Positions 36,906 through 45,765 of a DNA stretch of 46,890 bases are shown here, in pieces. Source of the DNA: Candidatus Obscuribacterales bacterium (GTDB taxonomy: Bacteria > Cyanobacteriota > Vampirovibrionia > Obscuribacterales > Obscuribacteraceae); contig JAIELX010000074.1 in assembly GCA_019752635.1 (NCBI GenBank), forward strand, positions 1 to 46,890. Reading direction: 5' to 3'. Both the position numbers and the translations under genes were made by a program. Position 1 is the first letter of the stretch, and every line of letters begins with the position of its first letter. The notes beneath the pieces are model-generated. The model was not told the origin of the DNA. It made no database searches and worked only from the letters and a program-made list of their open reading frames with translations.

Positions 36906-37921
36906 TCGACCTGCAAACCACCTGGTTTATCCTACTGGGCGTGCTGATGGCAGGCTACGGGATTCTGGACGGCTTTGACCTCGGAGTCGGAATCCTCCAC
37001 ATATTTGCAAAAACAGATGAAGAACGCAGACTCTTCATGCACTCCATCGGCCCGGTCTGGGACGGCAATGAAGTCTGGCTGGTTGTATTCGGCGGCGCGC
37101 TGTTCGCCGCTTTTCCCGATGCATATGCAGCTGCATTTTCCGGTTTTTACTTGCCCTTCATGATCTTACTTTGCGCTTTGATTTTCAGAGGCGTATCGCT
37201 TGAGTTTCGCAGTAAACATACCTCGAAGCTGTGGCGCGATTTTTGGGACATTTCGTTCTTCCTTTCATCTGCGGGAATCGCCTTTCTCCTCGGTGTCGCA
37301 GTCGGCACTACCATGCTGGGCCTACCACTGGACAAGCACGGTTTCTTCACCGGCGGGCTCCGCGATGTTTTCCAACCCTACCCGTTACTTGTCGGACTAC
37401 TCTCGGTCGCAGGCTGCACCATGCATGGTGCCATTTATCTTTACATGAAAACCGAGGGCGAACTGCAAAAGCGAGTTCATACCTGGATGTGGAAGTCCTT
37501 CGGCTTCTTCTTGATTGTCTACCTGTTCTGTACGATTACAACATTGATCCGAATTCCTCAGTCGCATCAGAATTTTGATCGCTATCCATTTACGCTCGCA
37601 GCAGTATTCCTCAACATACTCGCCATTGCAAACGTCCCCCGAGCGATTCATCTCAACAAACCGGGACAAGCATTCCTGTCCTCTTCTGCCGTTATCGTAA
37701 CCCTGACGGCTCTCTTTGGAACGGCGCTCTTTCCGAACCTGGTCCGATCAAGTGAAGACCCGAACCTGAGCCTCACGATTTACAATGCCAGCTCTTCCGG
37801 ATCAACTCTGGGACTGATGATGATTATTGCCGGCATCGGAATTCCTTTCGTATTGACGTACACGGGAATCGTATACTGGGTCTTCCGCGGTAAAGTGCGT
37901 TCCGACGAAGTAATCTACTAA
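36902..37921 (+). CDS. cydB: Cytochrome bd quinol oxidase subunit II
   Basis: 339 residues starting at GTG, which overlaps the cydA stop (GTGA), so the two are translationally coupled. The N-terminus has the family signature GYGILDGFDLGVG followed by IGPVWDGNEVWLV. About eight hydrophobic spans follow. CydB stabilises the hemes of subunit I and is required for a working oxidase in the cytoplasmic membrane. I see no credible cydX small subunit after it, and no cydCD transporter genes nearby. Confidence 0.96.
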   Translation: MIDLQTTWFILLGVLMAGYGILDGFDLGVGILHIFAKTDEERRLFMHSIGPVWDGNEVWLVVFGGALFAAFPDAYAAAFSGFYLPFMILLCALIFRGVSLEFRSKHTSKLWRDFWDISFFLSSAGIAFLLGVAVGTTMLGLPLDKHGFFTGGLRDVFQPYPLLVGLLSVAGCTMHGAIYLYMKTEGELQKRVHTWMWKSFGFFLIVYLFCTITTLIRIPQSHQNFDRYPFTLAAVFLNILAIANVPRAIHLNKPGQAFLSSSAVIVTLTALFGTALFPNLVRSSEDPNLSLTIYNASSSGSTLGLMMIIAGIGIPFVLTYTGIVYWVFRGKVRSDEVIY

Positions 37922-38021
37922 CTCACGGCAGCATGGCAGCCCCGACGACTGCGGCGCCCACAGTCCAAACCCGCCGAATCATGCGACAATAAGTAACTAT
38001 TGCATTTTACAAGAGCGGTCT

Positions 38022-40157
38022 ATGTTGGGAATAATCTTCAGACATCCTATCCTCTCGCTGGCGGGTCTGTTTGCAATCAATCTGATTATCATTGTGGCAC
38101 TAGCGCTCGTGTGGCCGAAAAACGGTCTGACGCCCGGGACAGAAAGTGGCACGGCAGGACCAAACTTTAGACCATACAGGCACGATGTTAGCAAAACTCT
38201 GGAAGGCACAAAGAAGGAATTGCAAACAGCCGAGAAAGAAGAAACCACTAATTACTCGAAACTGATACTGCTGACCGAGAGCCTCGGAGACTATCTCATG
38301 GCGGAATCGGAGTATGCAGAAGCACAGCAATGCTATGAAAAAGCATTGACGCTGAGAGAACAAGCGAAAGCACCGAAAGATGACAACTACGGACAAACAC
38401 TCATTGCCCTGGCTGATGCAATCAATGAACAGGATGAAGAAGGCGATAACACAGACAAAAGCATCGAGCTCCTTCTCAAGGCAAAAACCGCATTTGAGGC
38501 CGCGCGCGAACCGGACGAGATGCGAATCTACACCACGCTAACCAAACTGGCGGGAATGTATGGCAAGGCGGAAGATTCCAGTAAGCAGGAAGAGTGTTTA
38601 CGCAGCGCACTGACAATAGCAGCGAAAAAGCATGTCAGGGAAGATGGCATGCTAATCGACGCACTCACGGCACTGGCAAATAAGCTGGACGAAAGCGAGC
38701 GCTACACTGAATCCCAAAAGTACTATCAGCAGATAGTTGAACTCAATGAACGCGAACTCGGCACGTCCAATGCCGGAGTAGCAACGGCGTTAGTGCAGCT
38801 GGCCAACAGTCTGATTAATCAAAACAAGAAGAGCGAGGCGGAAACTCTATACAAACGCGCGTTCAAAATTGTGGAAGGCAGCTCGCAGATGGACTCATCC
38901 GATGTCGAGGACGTGATGCGCGGCTACATTGAATTACTAAACGATCAACCTTCAAGAAAGGCAGAAGCAGCTCCGCTGGCCGAGAGCTGCGTCACCACGA
39001 TTATCCAGAAATTCGGCAGCAATAGTGCCCAGAAAGCTGAACTGTTAGATCGTCTCGCTTCCGACTTTTCCAGCGACGGCACTTACAATTTGGCGCGCAT
39101 CTTTTACAAAAGAGCAATTGAGCTGAGAAAAGAACAGTCCCAAAAGAACGCGGATGAATACGTCGATTCTCTGGTGGGTATGGGCGATACGTACCAGGAA
39201 GAGGCGCAATATCAAGAAGCCGGCAAATACTACCAGCAAGCTCTGGCCGTAGTTGAGCCAAAGAAAAATAATGCAAGCTATGAAGGACTCTTGAAGAGCC
39301 TCGCTGACAATTACTACTTCCTTCACGACTTTTCGCAAGCAGAACGATTCTATAAAGAGCGATTAGCGTCCCTAAAATCAGCTTCGGAGAAAGACAATTC
39401 GGCGATTTCCGGTGCGGCATATGACCTGGGGGTTGCCAGCTTCGCTGCCGGCAAGTATAAGGATGCCCGGATCGCCTACGAGGAATCGGTCAAGCTTTCA
39501 AAGGACGAGGACGACCAACTCGATCATGCCAGCAACGTCTGGGCACTGGCACGCACCTTGGGGCGGCTGGGTGATCTCAAATCGGAAGAACGTAATCTGC
39601 GCCGAATTATAGCGATTTACCACGACGAGGAGGACAGCTCGGAATTCGAGGCGGCGACGGATCTTATAGTGAACTTGCGCAAGCAACAGCGCCGGGACGA
39701 AGCGGCTAAGGTCGTAGCCGGCATGAGCAGCCGCTACAAGGATTATATGGCGGACGAAGATAACGCCGACAGCTCAGCGCCCGTGACCGAAGCGTACGGA
39801 TCGCTGCTCTCGACTGTCAATCGCAATGCCGAGGCTGAAGCCATGTTTCGCAAGGCGCTGAAGGACCATGAGAAAATCGAAGCGGAAGAAGAGCATATTC
39901 TCGACATTAAAGCCAAATTAGCAAAAGCTCTCATGGCACAGGGCAAGTACGCAGAAGCCGAAGCCCTATACGCGCAAGCGGCTGCGCATGCAGAGGACTT
40001 GAGTTACTTTACCGCCGATGAATGCTGCGAACTTCTGCATGGTTATGCGGCGGTCCTTCGCAAGGTCAATAAACCTGCCGAAGCCGACAAGGCAGAGCAG
40101 CGAGCCGTAGCCGTAGAGAAAGCGGTCCCTTCCGTCAGACAAACGAAAGTTATCTGA
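38022..40157 (+). CDS. Membrane-anchored TPR protein
   Basis: 711 residues. A hydrophobic span (about residues 12-32) after a short N-terminus anchors it, and the rest is most likely outside the membrane. Nearly the whole of residues 70-700 is made of tetratricopeptide repeats of the kinesin-light-chain type, such as AQCYEKALTLREQ, KYYQQIVELNERELG and EAEALYAQAAAHAEDL. The composition is rich in Lys, Glu and Ala. No enzyme motif is present. It lies 100 bases after cydB on the same strand, but the different function suggests a separate transcript. Confidence 0.88.
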   Translation: MLGIIFRHPILSLAGLFAINLIIIVALALVWPKNGLTPGTESGTAGPNFRPYRHDVSKTLEGTKKELQTAEKEETTNYSKLILLTESLGDYLMAESEYAEAQQCYEKALTLREQAKAPKDDNYGQTLIALADAINEQDEEGDNTDKSIELLLKAKTAFEAAREPDEMRIYTTLTKLAGMYGKAEDSSKQEECLRSALTIAAKKHVREDGMLIDALTALANKLDESERYTESQKYYQQIVELNERELGTSNAGVATALVQLANSLINQNKKSEAETLYKRAFKIVEGSSQMDSSDVEDVMRGYIELLNDQPSRKAEAAPLAESCVTTIIQKFGSNSAQKAELLDRLASDFSSDGTYNLARIFYKRAIELRKEQSQKNADEYVDSLVGMGDTYQEEAQYQEAGKYYQQALAVVEPKKNNASYEGLLKSLADNYYFLHDFSQAERFYKERLASLKSASEKDNSAISGAAYDLGVASFAAGKYKDARIAYEESVKLSKDEDDQLDHASNVWALARTLGRLGDLKSEERNLRRIIAIYHDEEDSSEFEAATDLIVNLRKQQRRDEAAKVVAGMSSRYKDYMADEDNADSSAPVTEAYGSLLSTVNRNAEAEAMFRKALKDHEKIEAEEEHILDIKAKLAKALMAQGKYAEAEALYAQAAAHAEDLSYFTADECCELLHGYAAVLRKVNKPAEADKAEQRAVAVEKAVPSVRQTKVI

Positions 40158-40257
40158 TTGACGAGCGGCGGACAGAAAGTAACGTATAGGATTTGTCGAA
40201 AATTTCGATACAAGTTCGCCAGGTAAGCAGTTCGGGCTCAAGCACTTAAAAGCTTCA

Positions 40258-40334
40258 AAATAAAGCCTTCTCGGCAATCCGTTCCCGGCGTCCGGACGGT
40301 CATGCGACCGAAGATATGAAGGAAGGCTTTATTT
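40258..40334. other. Structured element with 13-bp arms upstream of citrate synthase
   Basis: AAATAAAGCCTTC (40258-40270) is exactly complementary to GAAGGCTTTATTT (40322-40334). The 51 bases between contain a further hairpin (CGGTC-ATGC-GACCG) and the palindrome GTCCGGAC. It lies 100 bases after the TPR gene and 75 bases before citrate synthase. It may terminate the upstream transcript (the right arm ends in TTTATTT), be a leader RNA, or be a small mobile element. I could not match it to a known riboswitch. Confidence 0.5.
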
Positions 40335-40408
40335 CCCCGGAAACCGATGTCATATGGTGTATAAAACCAACAGTATATGCAATTTTTCGGCCGTAATGGG
40401 GAGTAGTC

Positions 40409-41524
40409 ATGGTCAAAGCCGGGCTTGAAGATGTAGTGGCGACAGATTCGACAGTATGCTTTGTCGACGGAAAAGAAGGCCGCCTCCTGTATCAGGGCTT
40501 CGATATTCACGATCTCGCGGAACATTCATGTTTCGAAGAGGTTGTCTATCTTTTGTGGTTCGGTCGCTTACCTAACAAAAGCGAACTTGAAACCATTAAT
40601 CGCGAACTGCGCATCAATCGAAAACTACCCGACGAGGTAGTACGCATTATGAAGCAGCTTCCGAAGAAAGCGCTTCCAATGGAAGTGCTACGCACGGTCG
40701 TTTCGCTCTTATCGATGTACGATCCCGACGCGGACGACAACGGCCGCGAATCGACAATTCGCAAAGCTACGCGCTTGACGGCGCAAATGCCTACCATCGT
40801 GGCATACTGGGACAATATCCGTAACGACCGCGAGCTCAAAGCTCCGCTGGAAGATTGCGGACTTGCCGAGAACTTCCTTTATATGCTCAAAGGGGAGCGT
40901 CCGGATGAGTTGAGCATAAAGTCGCTCGATATCGCGCTAACGCTCCATGCAGACCATGAACTCAACGCTTCGACGTTTGCCGCTCGAGTAGCCGCAGGCA
41001 CGGAAACCGACCTTCACTCGGCAATAACAGCAGCAATCGGAACGCTGAAAGGACCGCTTCATGGCGGAGCCAATCAAGAAGTAATTAAGATGCTGTTGAA
41101 GATCAATGAAACAGCCAAAGCCGAGGCCTTCGTTGTAAAACAGATTGAAGACCACAAGAAGATTATGGGCTTCGGGCACCGTGTTTATAAGACCGAGGAT
41201 CCGCGAGCATGGCACCTTCGCCGCATGTCCAAACAATTGGGTGAGCGCACTGGTGACTTGCGCTGGTACGAAATGTCGGACATTATTGAAAAGGTTGTCC
41301 GCCGCGAGAAAGGCCTCTACGCCAACGTAGACTTCTACTCTGCGTCTGTGTACTACATGCTCGGTATTCCGATCGACTTGTTCACGCCAATCTTCGCCAT
41401 GAGTCGCATGTCCGGATGGGCAGCACACATTTTGGAACAGATTGCGAACAACCGATTGATCAGACCCAGAGCAGAGTATCTCGGTCCGACCAAGATGACA
41501 TACGTGCAAGTAGAAGAGCGCTAA
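40409..41524 (+). CDS. gltA: Citrate synthase (citrate/2-methylcitrate synthase family)
   Basis: 371 residues, with GGGGAG five bases before the ATG. It condenses acetyl-CoA with oxaloacetate at the entry of the TCA cycle. The catalytic residues are His218 in LHGGANQ, His257 in GFGHRVYK and Asp308 in NVDFYSA, with the supporting LHADHELNAST motif at 179-189. The short length and lack of the N-terminal extension place it with the Bacillus-type enzymes rather than the larger NADH-regulated E. coli type. A 2-methylcitrate synthase role cannot be excluded from sequence alone. A strong terminator follows. Confidence 0.94.
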   Translation: MVKAGLEDVVATDSTVCFVDGKEGRLLYQGFDIHDLAEHSCFEEVVYLLWFGRLPNKSELETINRELRINRKLPDEVVRIMKQLPKKALPMEVLRTVVSLLSMYDPDADDNGRESTIRKATRLTAQMPTIVAYWDNIRNDRELKAPLEDCGLAENFLYMLKGERPDELSIKSLDIALTLHADHELNASTFAARVAAGTETDLHSAITAAIGTLKGPLHGGANQEVIKMLLKINETAKAEAFVVKQIEDHKKIMGFGHRVYKTEDPRAWHLRRMSKQLGERTGDLRWYEMSDIIEKVVRREKGLYANVDFYSASVYYMLGIPIDLFTPIFAMSRMSGWAAHILEQIANNRLIRPRAEYLGPTKMTYVQVEER

Positions 41525-41550
41525 CTCAACTACAAGCGAGTTGAAAAGTG

Positions 41551-41580
41551 AAAAGACGAACGGACAGCCGTTCGTCTTTT
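41551..41580. terminator. Bidirectional intrinsic terminator after citrate synthase
   Basis: AAAAGACGAACGG and CCGTTCGTCTTTT form a perfect 13-bp stem around the loop ACAG. The T-run on one strand and the A-run on the other let it act in both directions. It lies 27 bases after the citrate synthase stop and two bases beyond the stop of the convergent gene at 41583-42758. Confidence 0.92.
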
Positions 41581-41582
41581 CG

Positions 41583-42758
41583 TTAGCTGGAACTTAGCTC
41601 TATGTCGACCGCACAATCGGGCAAGGCCTTTTGTAAGGTCTGCACATCGTCCTCCGACAAAGTCGAAGCGGACAGGCGCAACCTCTTCAATGTGAGAATA
41701 TTCGCCAGATGTTCGACCGCCCCCGCACCAATGGCAGTATCACGCAAATCCAACTCCAGCAGCGGAATCAAATGCAAACATGACAGAGCAACATCGGTAA
41801 CGTCAGTCTGTCGCAAGGACAAATTTCGCAAGTTGCTAAGCGCGTGCAGTTCGCAAACGCTAAGATCTCCGACGGCTGTGCCCGAAAGATCCAGCGAAGT
41901 AAGTAAACTCCACACCTTTACACGGGCAATCTCATCGGCGGTCAAAAGGGTACCGCTGAGATCTAAACCACTCACAGCCGGCACCAGCATTGCCAATTGA
42001 TCGTCCTGTCCATAGCGCAGCAAGAGAGTCAACGCGTTCATCCGATCAGCGGCGGCACTGGCCGCGTAGACCGCCGTAATCAACATTAATCTTGCGATGG
42101 TGGCAATCGAGTCTTCTACAAACTCCAAACGCAACCGCAGTTCCGCCACCCATCCAAAACTGATAGTGGGCGTCCAACCTGCCATCAGGCAACGAGCCAT
42201 GATCATTGCTCGAAGCGGGCAAGCATGACAAAATTGCTCAAAAGCCGCAGTATCGGGCGCAAACAGTCCGCCTTCAAAATGGCAAGCCCAATCTTCCGAA
42301 GGCGTACTTTCCTTACCAAGGTCAAGCAGAGCTGGCTCAGATGCGCATGCAATCGCATACATCGCTTCAGTATCGCATGTAGTATCAAGAACCACGTGCC
42401 CGATTTCGTGAAAAAAATTGCGGACATGATTATCGGCACCGACATCCAGATAAACACGCCTGTTGCCGGAGTCCGAAAAAAGAGAATGGTGGCCTTCTCT
42501 GGTAGGCTCATGGCGAAGGGGTTCGACCAGAAAAACGCCATCCACAGCGTTTTGCATTGGCATTACTTTTAAGAGATCAAGAAAATGCTGAGGATGTTTC
42601 AATGCACTCAAAGAGGAGATTGCAGAGTGAGAAGGTCCTTCACTCACCACAAACTCGGAGCTATAAGGAACCGCAACAAAAAATTTGCCGGTCCGAAAGT
42701 ACCGCCACGAGGATGATTCTTCGCTGCTTCTCTTGTCAATCACGCTGATGGCGTTCAT
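41583..42758 (-). CDS. HExxH metallopeptidase-like domain fused to leucine-rich repeats
   Basis: 391 residues with no signal peptide. An HEIGH zinc-binding motif (His117, Glu118, His121) lies in FFHEIGHVVLD. About 34 residues later SEDWACHFEGGLFAP (with Glu155) resembles the third-ligand helix of ImmA/IrrE (M78) peptidases, E..A..F...L..P. Residues about 262-390 are four or five leucine-rich repeats (TSLDLSGTAVGDLS, LRNLSLRQTDVTD, LELDLRDTAIG). The combination suggests a cytoplasmic protease that recognises a protein through its LRR part. ATLF-type peptidases are an alternative match. It shares the terminator of citrate synthase. The ribosome site is weak. Confidence 0.75.
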   Translation of the reverse strand: MNAISVIDKRSSEESSSWRYFRTGKFFVAVPYSSEFVVSEGPSHSAISSLSALKHPQHFLDLLKVMPMQNAVDGVFLVEPLRHEPTREGHHSLFSDSGNRRVYLDVGADNHVRNFFHEIGHVVLDTTCDTEAMYAIACASEPALLDLGKESTPSEDWACHFEGGLFAPDTAAFEQFCHACPLRAMIMARCLMAGWTPTISFGWVAELRLRLEFVEDSIATIARLMLITAVYAASAAADRMNALTLLLRYGQDDQLAMLVPAVSGLDLSGTLLTADEIARVKVWSLLTSLDLSGTAVGDLSVCELHALSNLRNLSLRQTDVTDVALSCLHLIPLLELDLRDTAIGAGAVEHLANILTLKRLRLSASTLSEDDVQTLQKALPDCAVDIELSSS

Positions 42759-42847
42759 AGTTCCGCGGTGAACAGCGGTGCCACGGCTCCCATGTCAACT
42801 CACACCATGTATATACCTTAAATTCGAGAAAAAAATCGCGCTTTCTC

Positions 42848-43624
42848 TCACAGGCGCTCCGACTCAGCCCTGGAACCGTATGCAACATATAGTTTTTCAA
42901 GAAAATCTTCCGGCGCATCCGCGTTAGTCTCCGGATTCAGCTTCAAGCGAAAGTACTCTTCCATTTGCCGCGCAACGGCGCCACGACTGTCTTTCACCAT
43001 GGTATGCCGCCGTTTCAAGAAACTGACCAGCAAATGATACTCGTCAGGACTGATCTGCCCGGCGTCAACAAACGACAACGGTACATCGCCGACCTGAACG
43101 CGTAAATTTCGAGCGGAAAGCTCCGCAGGGCGTTCTCGTATCACCAGAGTGCCGGCGGCGAAATCGCCAAGACGACGCTCATTCTTGTCGAGCAACATCG
43201 AAACAAGCCCAATCATGGCGATGCCGGAATCTATCAGGCGCATCAAATTGCGAATCCAAACCGATGGCCAGTTGACGGGCTGCCCGTTGGCTTCAATAAC
43301 TCGAATTTGCGCCAGCTTCTTGCCAGGGGTCTGGCCTTGCCACAAGCCCTCAAAACAGATGAAATAGCCGAAATTGACACAAAACACCAACAAGAGCGTG
43401 ATGCCGATAATGTAGTAGTCAATCACAGTTTTGGTGTCACGCGGAAAATCCAGTCGTTCAACAACAAAGCCGGCAAGAACCGCAAAGAGAATGACCATCA
43501 TCATGATCGAGTAGCTGAGCAGCGTATCAATGAACGCAGCCCCGATTCGACTACCCAACCCGGCTAACTCAATGTGTAGGTCCACGTTTTCCGGGGTAGA
43601 GATGAGATAGTCTGGGTTGTTCAT
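42848..43624 (-). CDS. RDD family membrane protein
   Basis: 258 residues. The RDD signature residues lie in GLGSRIGAAFIDTLLS, and GQTPGKKLAQIRV is the second conserved segment. Three to four hydrophobic spans occupy residues about 30-170 and a hydrophilic cytoplasmic tail of about 90 residues follows. The function of RDD proteins is mostly unknown; some affect sodium or proton exchange. It starts only 12 bases from the divergent SpoIIM-like gene. RDD and SpoIIM-like genes are neighbours in many bacteria, often with MoxR and DUF58 genes, which are not seen here. Confidence 0.9.
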   Translation of the reverse strand: MNNPDYLISTPENVDLHIELAGLGSRIGAAFIDTLLSYSIMMMVILFAVLAGFVVERLDFPRDTKTVIDYYIIGITLLLVFCVNFGYFICFEGLWQGQTPGKKLAQIRVIEANGQPVNWPSVWIRNLMRLIDSGIAMIGLVSMLLDKNERRLGDFAAGTLVIRERPAELSARNLRVQVGDVPLSFVDAGQISPDEYHLLVSFLKRRHTMVKDSRGAVARQMEEYFRLKLNPETNADAPEDFLEKLYVAYGSRAESERL

Positions 43625-43636
43625 GGCAGTCTCGAT

Positions 43637-44758
43637 ATGAATGTTGAACGCTGGGTAGCGGGGCGCCAGTTAACCTGGCAAAAGCTCGAAGATCTTTTGA
43701 AACAAGCTGAGAAGAAAAGTCTCGCCAGCTTGACTCGAGAGCAATTGCAATCTCTTGGCCGCCTCTACCGATCCGCGGCGTCGGATCTGTCCCGCGCGCG
43801 GGCCATGGGACTGGGGCCGGATATCACTGCTTACTTGAACAACCTGGTCGTAAAAGGACACAATCAAGTTTACCAAAGCCCGAAGAATCGCTGGAAAGAC
43901 CTTGCACACTTTCTGTGGATAACATTCCCCGCCGTTTACCGGAACAACATTATTTATGTGGTTATAGCCTTTTTTCTGTTCGCCATTCCAATGGTCGGTA
44001 CATGGTCAATGGTGATGAATGACGTCAAAATCGCTCGCCTTGAATTGCAACCGGGCGTCCCTCTCGTTTCGGACGAACTGTTTTCATACGTTGAGAACAA
44101 GAAAATGTGGACAGACGCGGCGCAGCACGAAAGCCCCGCAGCATCCAGTTTCATAGCAACCAACAACATTAAAGTCTGTTTGCTTTCCTTCGTCGGGGGA
44201 ATCACATTTGGACTGCTCACCCTTTACATTCTAGTTACCAACGGCATGTCCATTGGCGGCACCTTCGCGGCTTGCCAGTTGCATGACATGGCAGTTCGAC
44301 TGGCCCAGTTCGTTGCACCGCATGGAGTGTTCGAGTTATCGGCAATCTGGATTAGCGGCGGAGCAGGATTGCTGGTAGCAAAAGGGATGCTATTCCCCGG
44401 AAAGTACAAGATGTCCGACTCGATAAGAATTGCTTCCCGACCGGCGTTCGCCATGTTTGCCGGTTGCATACCGCTGCTGTTAATCGCCGGTACGATCGAA
44501 GGATTTATTTCTCCTCGCACCGATCTCACACAAGAAGTTAAATACCTTGTCTCGGTTTCCACATTGTTCGTCTTACTACTCTACCTTTTTGTTCCGCGCA
44601 AGTGGCCCGAACAGAATCCCAATCCCGAGATAGTGGTAACCGTGCCCGACTCCCCCTCAGCTTCAGGCACGCCGGCAAAGCCGACCATAGATAAACTTGC
44701 GCCGATTAAACCTGACAGTTCTGCCATTGCCCTCGTTAAATTAGAAGAAAAAGTCTAG
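43637..44758 (+). CDS. Stage II sporulation protein M-like (DUF95) membrane protein
   Basis: 373 residues. The first 85 residues are helical and cytoplasmic, followed by about six membrane spans. The family signature lies in NNIKVCLLSFVGGI and the conserved PHGVFELSAIWISGG. The last 70 residues are hydrophilic and Pro-rich. SpoIIM acts in engulfment in spore formers, but this wider family is present in many non-sporulating bacteria and its role there is unknown. It is head to head with the RDD gene, and the two probably form one functional module. Confidence 0.9.
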   Translation: MNVERWVAGRQLTWQKLEDLLKQAEKKSLASLTREQLQSLGRLYRSAASDLSRARAMGLGPDITAYLNNLVVKGHNQVYQSPKNRWKDLAHFLWITFPAVYRNNIIYVVIAFFLFAIPMVGTWSMVMNDVKIARLELQPGVPLVSDELFSYVENKKMWTDAAQHESPAASSFIATNNIKVCLLSFVGGITFGLLTLYILVTNGMSIGGTFAACQLHDMAVRLAQFVAPHGVFELSAIWISGGAGLLVAKGMLFPGKYKMSDSIRIASRPAFAMFAGCIPLLLIAGTIEGFISPRTDLTQEVKYLVSVSTLFVLLLYLFVPRKWPEQNPNPEIVVTVPDSPSASGTPAKPTIDKLAPIKPDSSAIALVKLEEKV

Positions 44759-44875
44759 ATAGTCTCAAAGAAAACAACGCCGCAGGCTGAGAGAACATTG
44801 GCATCACCTCCTCTATGGTGTCTCGTGCCTGTAGCGTGTGCGTGCGTGTGTTAGCGTTGCAGGAAACTCTTGTGC

Positions 44876-45289
44876 TTACATCGCTCGATAGTGCCTCGGT
44901 ATCAAGCGCTGCTTATACCGTCGCAACGACAGCGAATCAGCAGCCTGGCAGGCTACATAAGGATTCTCATCATCGCAGAGTTGTTTAAGAATGCGTTCAG
45001 CCATCTCCGGATTCTCGGCAATGGTCAATCGCACAGTAACGTCGTCATCAAGTGCAAGTCGTTGAATTATTTCAAATCGAACGAGCGGATTCATAGCAAC
45101 GTGAAAGCGGACCTCGGCATTATTGTCTTGCGATAGGACTTCCAGCGCCGACTCCGGTGTGTGCGGGTTAGCCGCAACCTGTCGACGAACCATCGAAGAC
45201 GCGGAATGAGTTAGTTTTTCGAGAACACGTGCGGGAGTATGAGGGTTACCCGCGATCAGGTATTGAATTTCACTGTTAACTGCGTTCAT
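44876..45289 (-). CDS. Leucine-rich-repeat-variant (LRV) repeat protein
   Basis: About 137 residues from the ATG at 45289; a TTG five codons upstream has no ribosome site. The protein is four to five repeats of about 24 residues with the pattern VR..VA.NP.TP...L..L..D, for example VRRQVAANPHTPESALEVLS. This is the LRV/HEAT-like helical repeat described next to nitrogen-fixation genes and since found widely. There is no signal peptide, so a cytoplasmic binding role is likely. It lies 37 bases after the response regulator gene and is probably co-transcribed with it. Confidence 0.85.
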   Translation of the reverse strand: MNAVNSEIQYLIAGNPHTPARVLEKLTHSASSMVRRQVAANPHTPESALEVLSQDNNAEVRFHVAMNPLVRFEIIQRLALDDDVTVRLTIAENPEMAERILKQLCDDENPYVACQAADSLSLRRYKQRLIPRHYRAM

Positions 45290-45326
45290 GGGTTTGTACT
45301 CCAAACGAAGAGGATAACTTCACTAC

Positions 45327-45743
45327 TCAGCTAGCGCTGCGCCAAAGCTCGTTTACTGCGCCAACAATGCGCCGCAGTTTGTCGGCATTCACGGGCTTGT
45401 TTAAATAGAAATTGAGCTTTTTGTTCATGGCCCGTTCTAGATCTTCAGCGCGATCTGAAACCGTTAGTAGCACCACGGGAATCTCACATTCATCCAGGTA
45501 CTCTTTCATTTCGCTAAGAAACTCGTGACCATCCTTGCGTGGCATGTTCAAATCCAAAATAATCAAGTCCGGCTTTTTTGCGCAGTCTTGTGTACCCTGA
45601 CAGCGAAGGAACTCGACCGCCTCGACGCCGTCTTTGACACGTTGCAGCGCAATAGGCGCATTACAATCGACCAACGCTTCTTCGACCAGCCGAGCATCTG
45701 CCAAATGATCCTCAACCAGTAAAATTTGCATTTGCTTATTCAT
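45327..45743 (-). CDS. Single-domain response regulator (CheY/Rcp1 type)
   Basis: 138 residues, receiver domain only. The acidic pair Glu11-Asp12, phospho-acceptor Asp64 in ILDLNMP, Thr94 and Lys116 in LNKP are all in place. The spacing and the LVEDHLADARLVEEAL start resemble the Rcp1 regulators paired with phytochrome-like histidine kinases in cyanobacteria and others. It lacks an output domain, so it signals by protein contact. GGAGG lies eight bases before the ATG. The histidine kinase gene ends 22 bases upstream, so the pair forms one two-component system. Confidence 0.93.
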   Translation of the reverse strand: MNKQMQILLVEDHLADARLVEEALVDCNAPIALQRVKDGVEAVEFLRCQGTQDCAKKPDLIILDLNMPRKDGHEFLSEMKEYLDECEIPVVLLTVSDRAEDLERAMNKKLNFYLNKPVNADKLRRIVGAVNELWRSAS

Positions 45744-45765
45744 GGTACGTTCCTCCGAAAATGAC

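Noticed and set aside
37922..38021. Small frame after cydB as a cydX subunit
   Set aside because: The only short frame (19 residues, Ala/Pro/Thr-rich) has no membrane span, unlike CydX.
40258..40334. Glutamine-type riboswitch before citrate synthase
   Set aside because: CGTTC and GGACGG segments recall it, but the order, spacing and the rest of the consensus do not fit, so only a general structured element is claimed.
43637..44758. Evidence for sporulation
   Set aside because: The SpoIIM-like family is widespread in non-sporulating bacteria and no other sporulation gene is present.
44759..44875. Terminator and GT-rich repeat between the SpoIIM-like and LRV genes
   Set aside because: The possible stem (GGCATCACC with GGTG and TGCC) is broken by mismatches and has no T-run; the GTGTGCGTGCGTGTGT stretch is a short simple repeat without a clear role.
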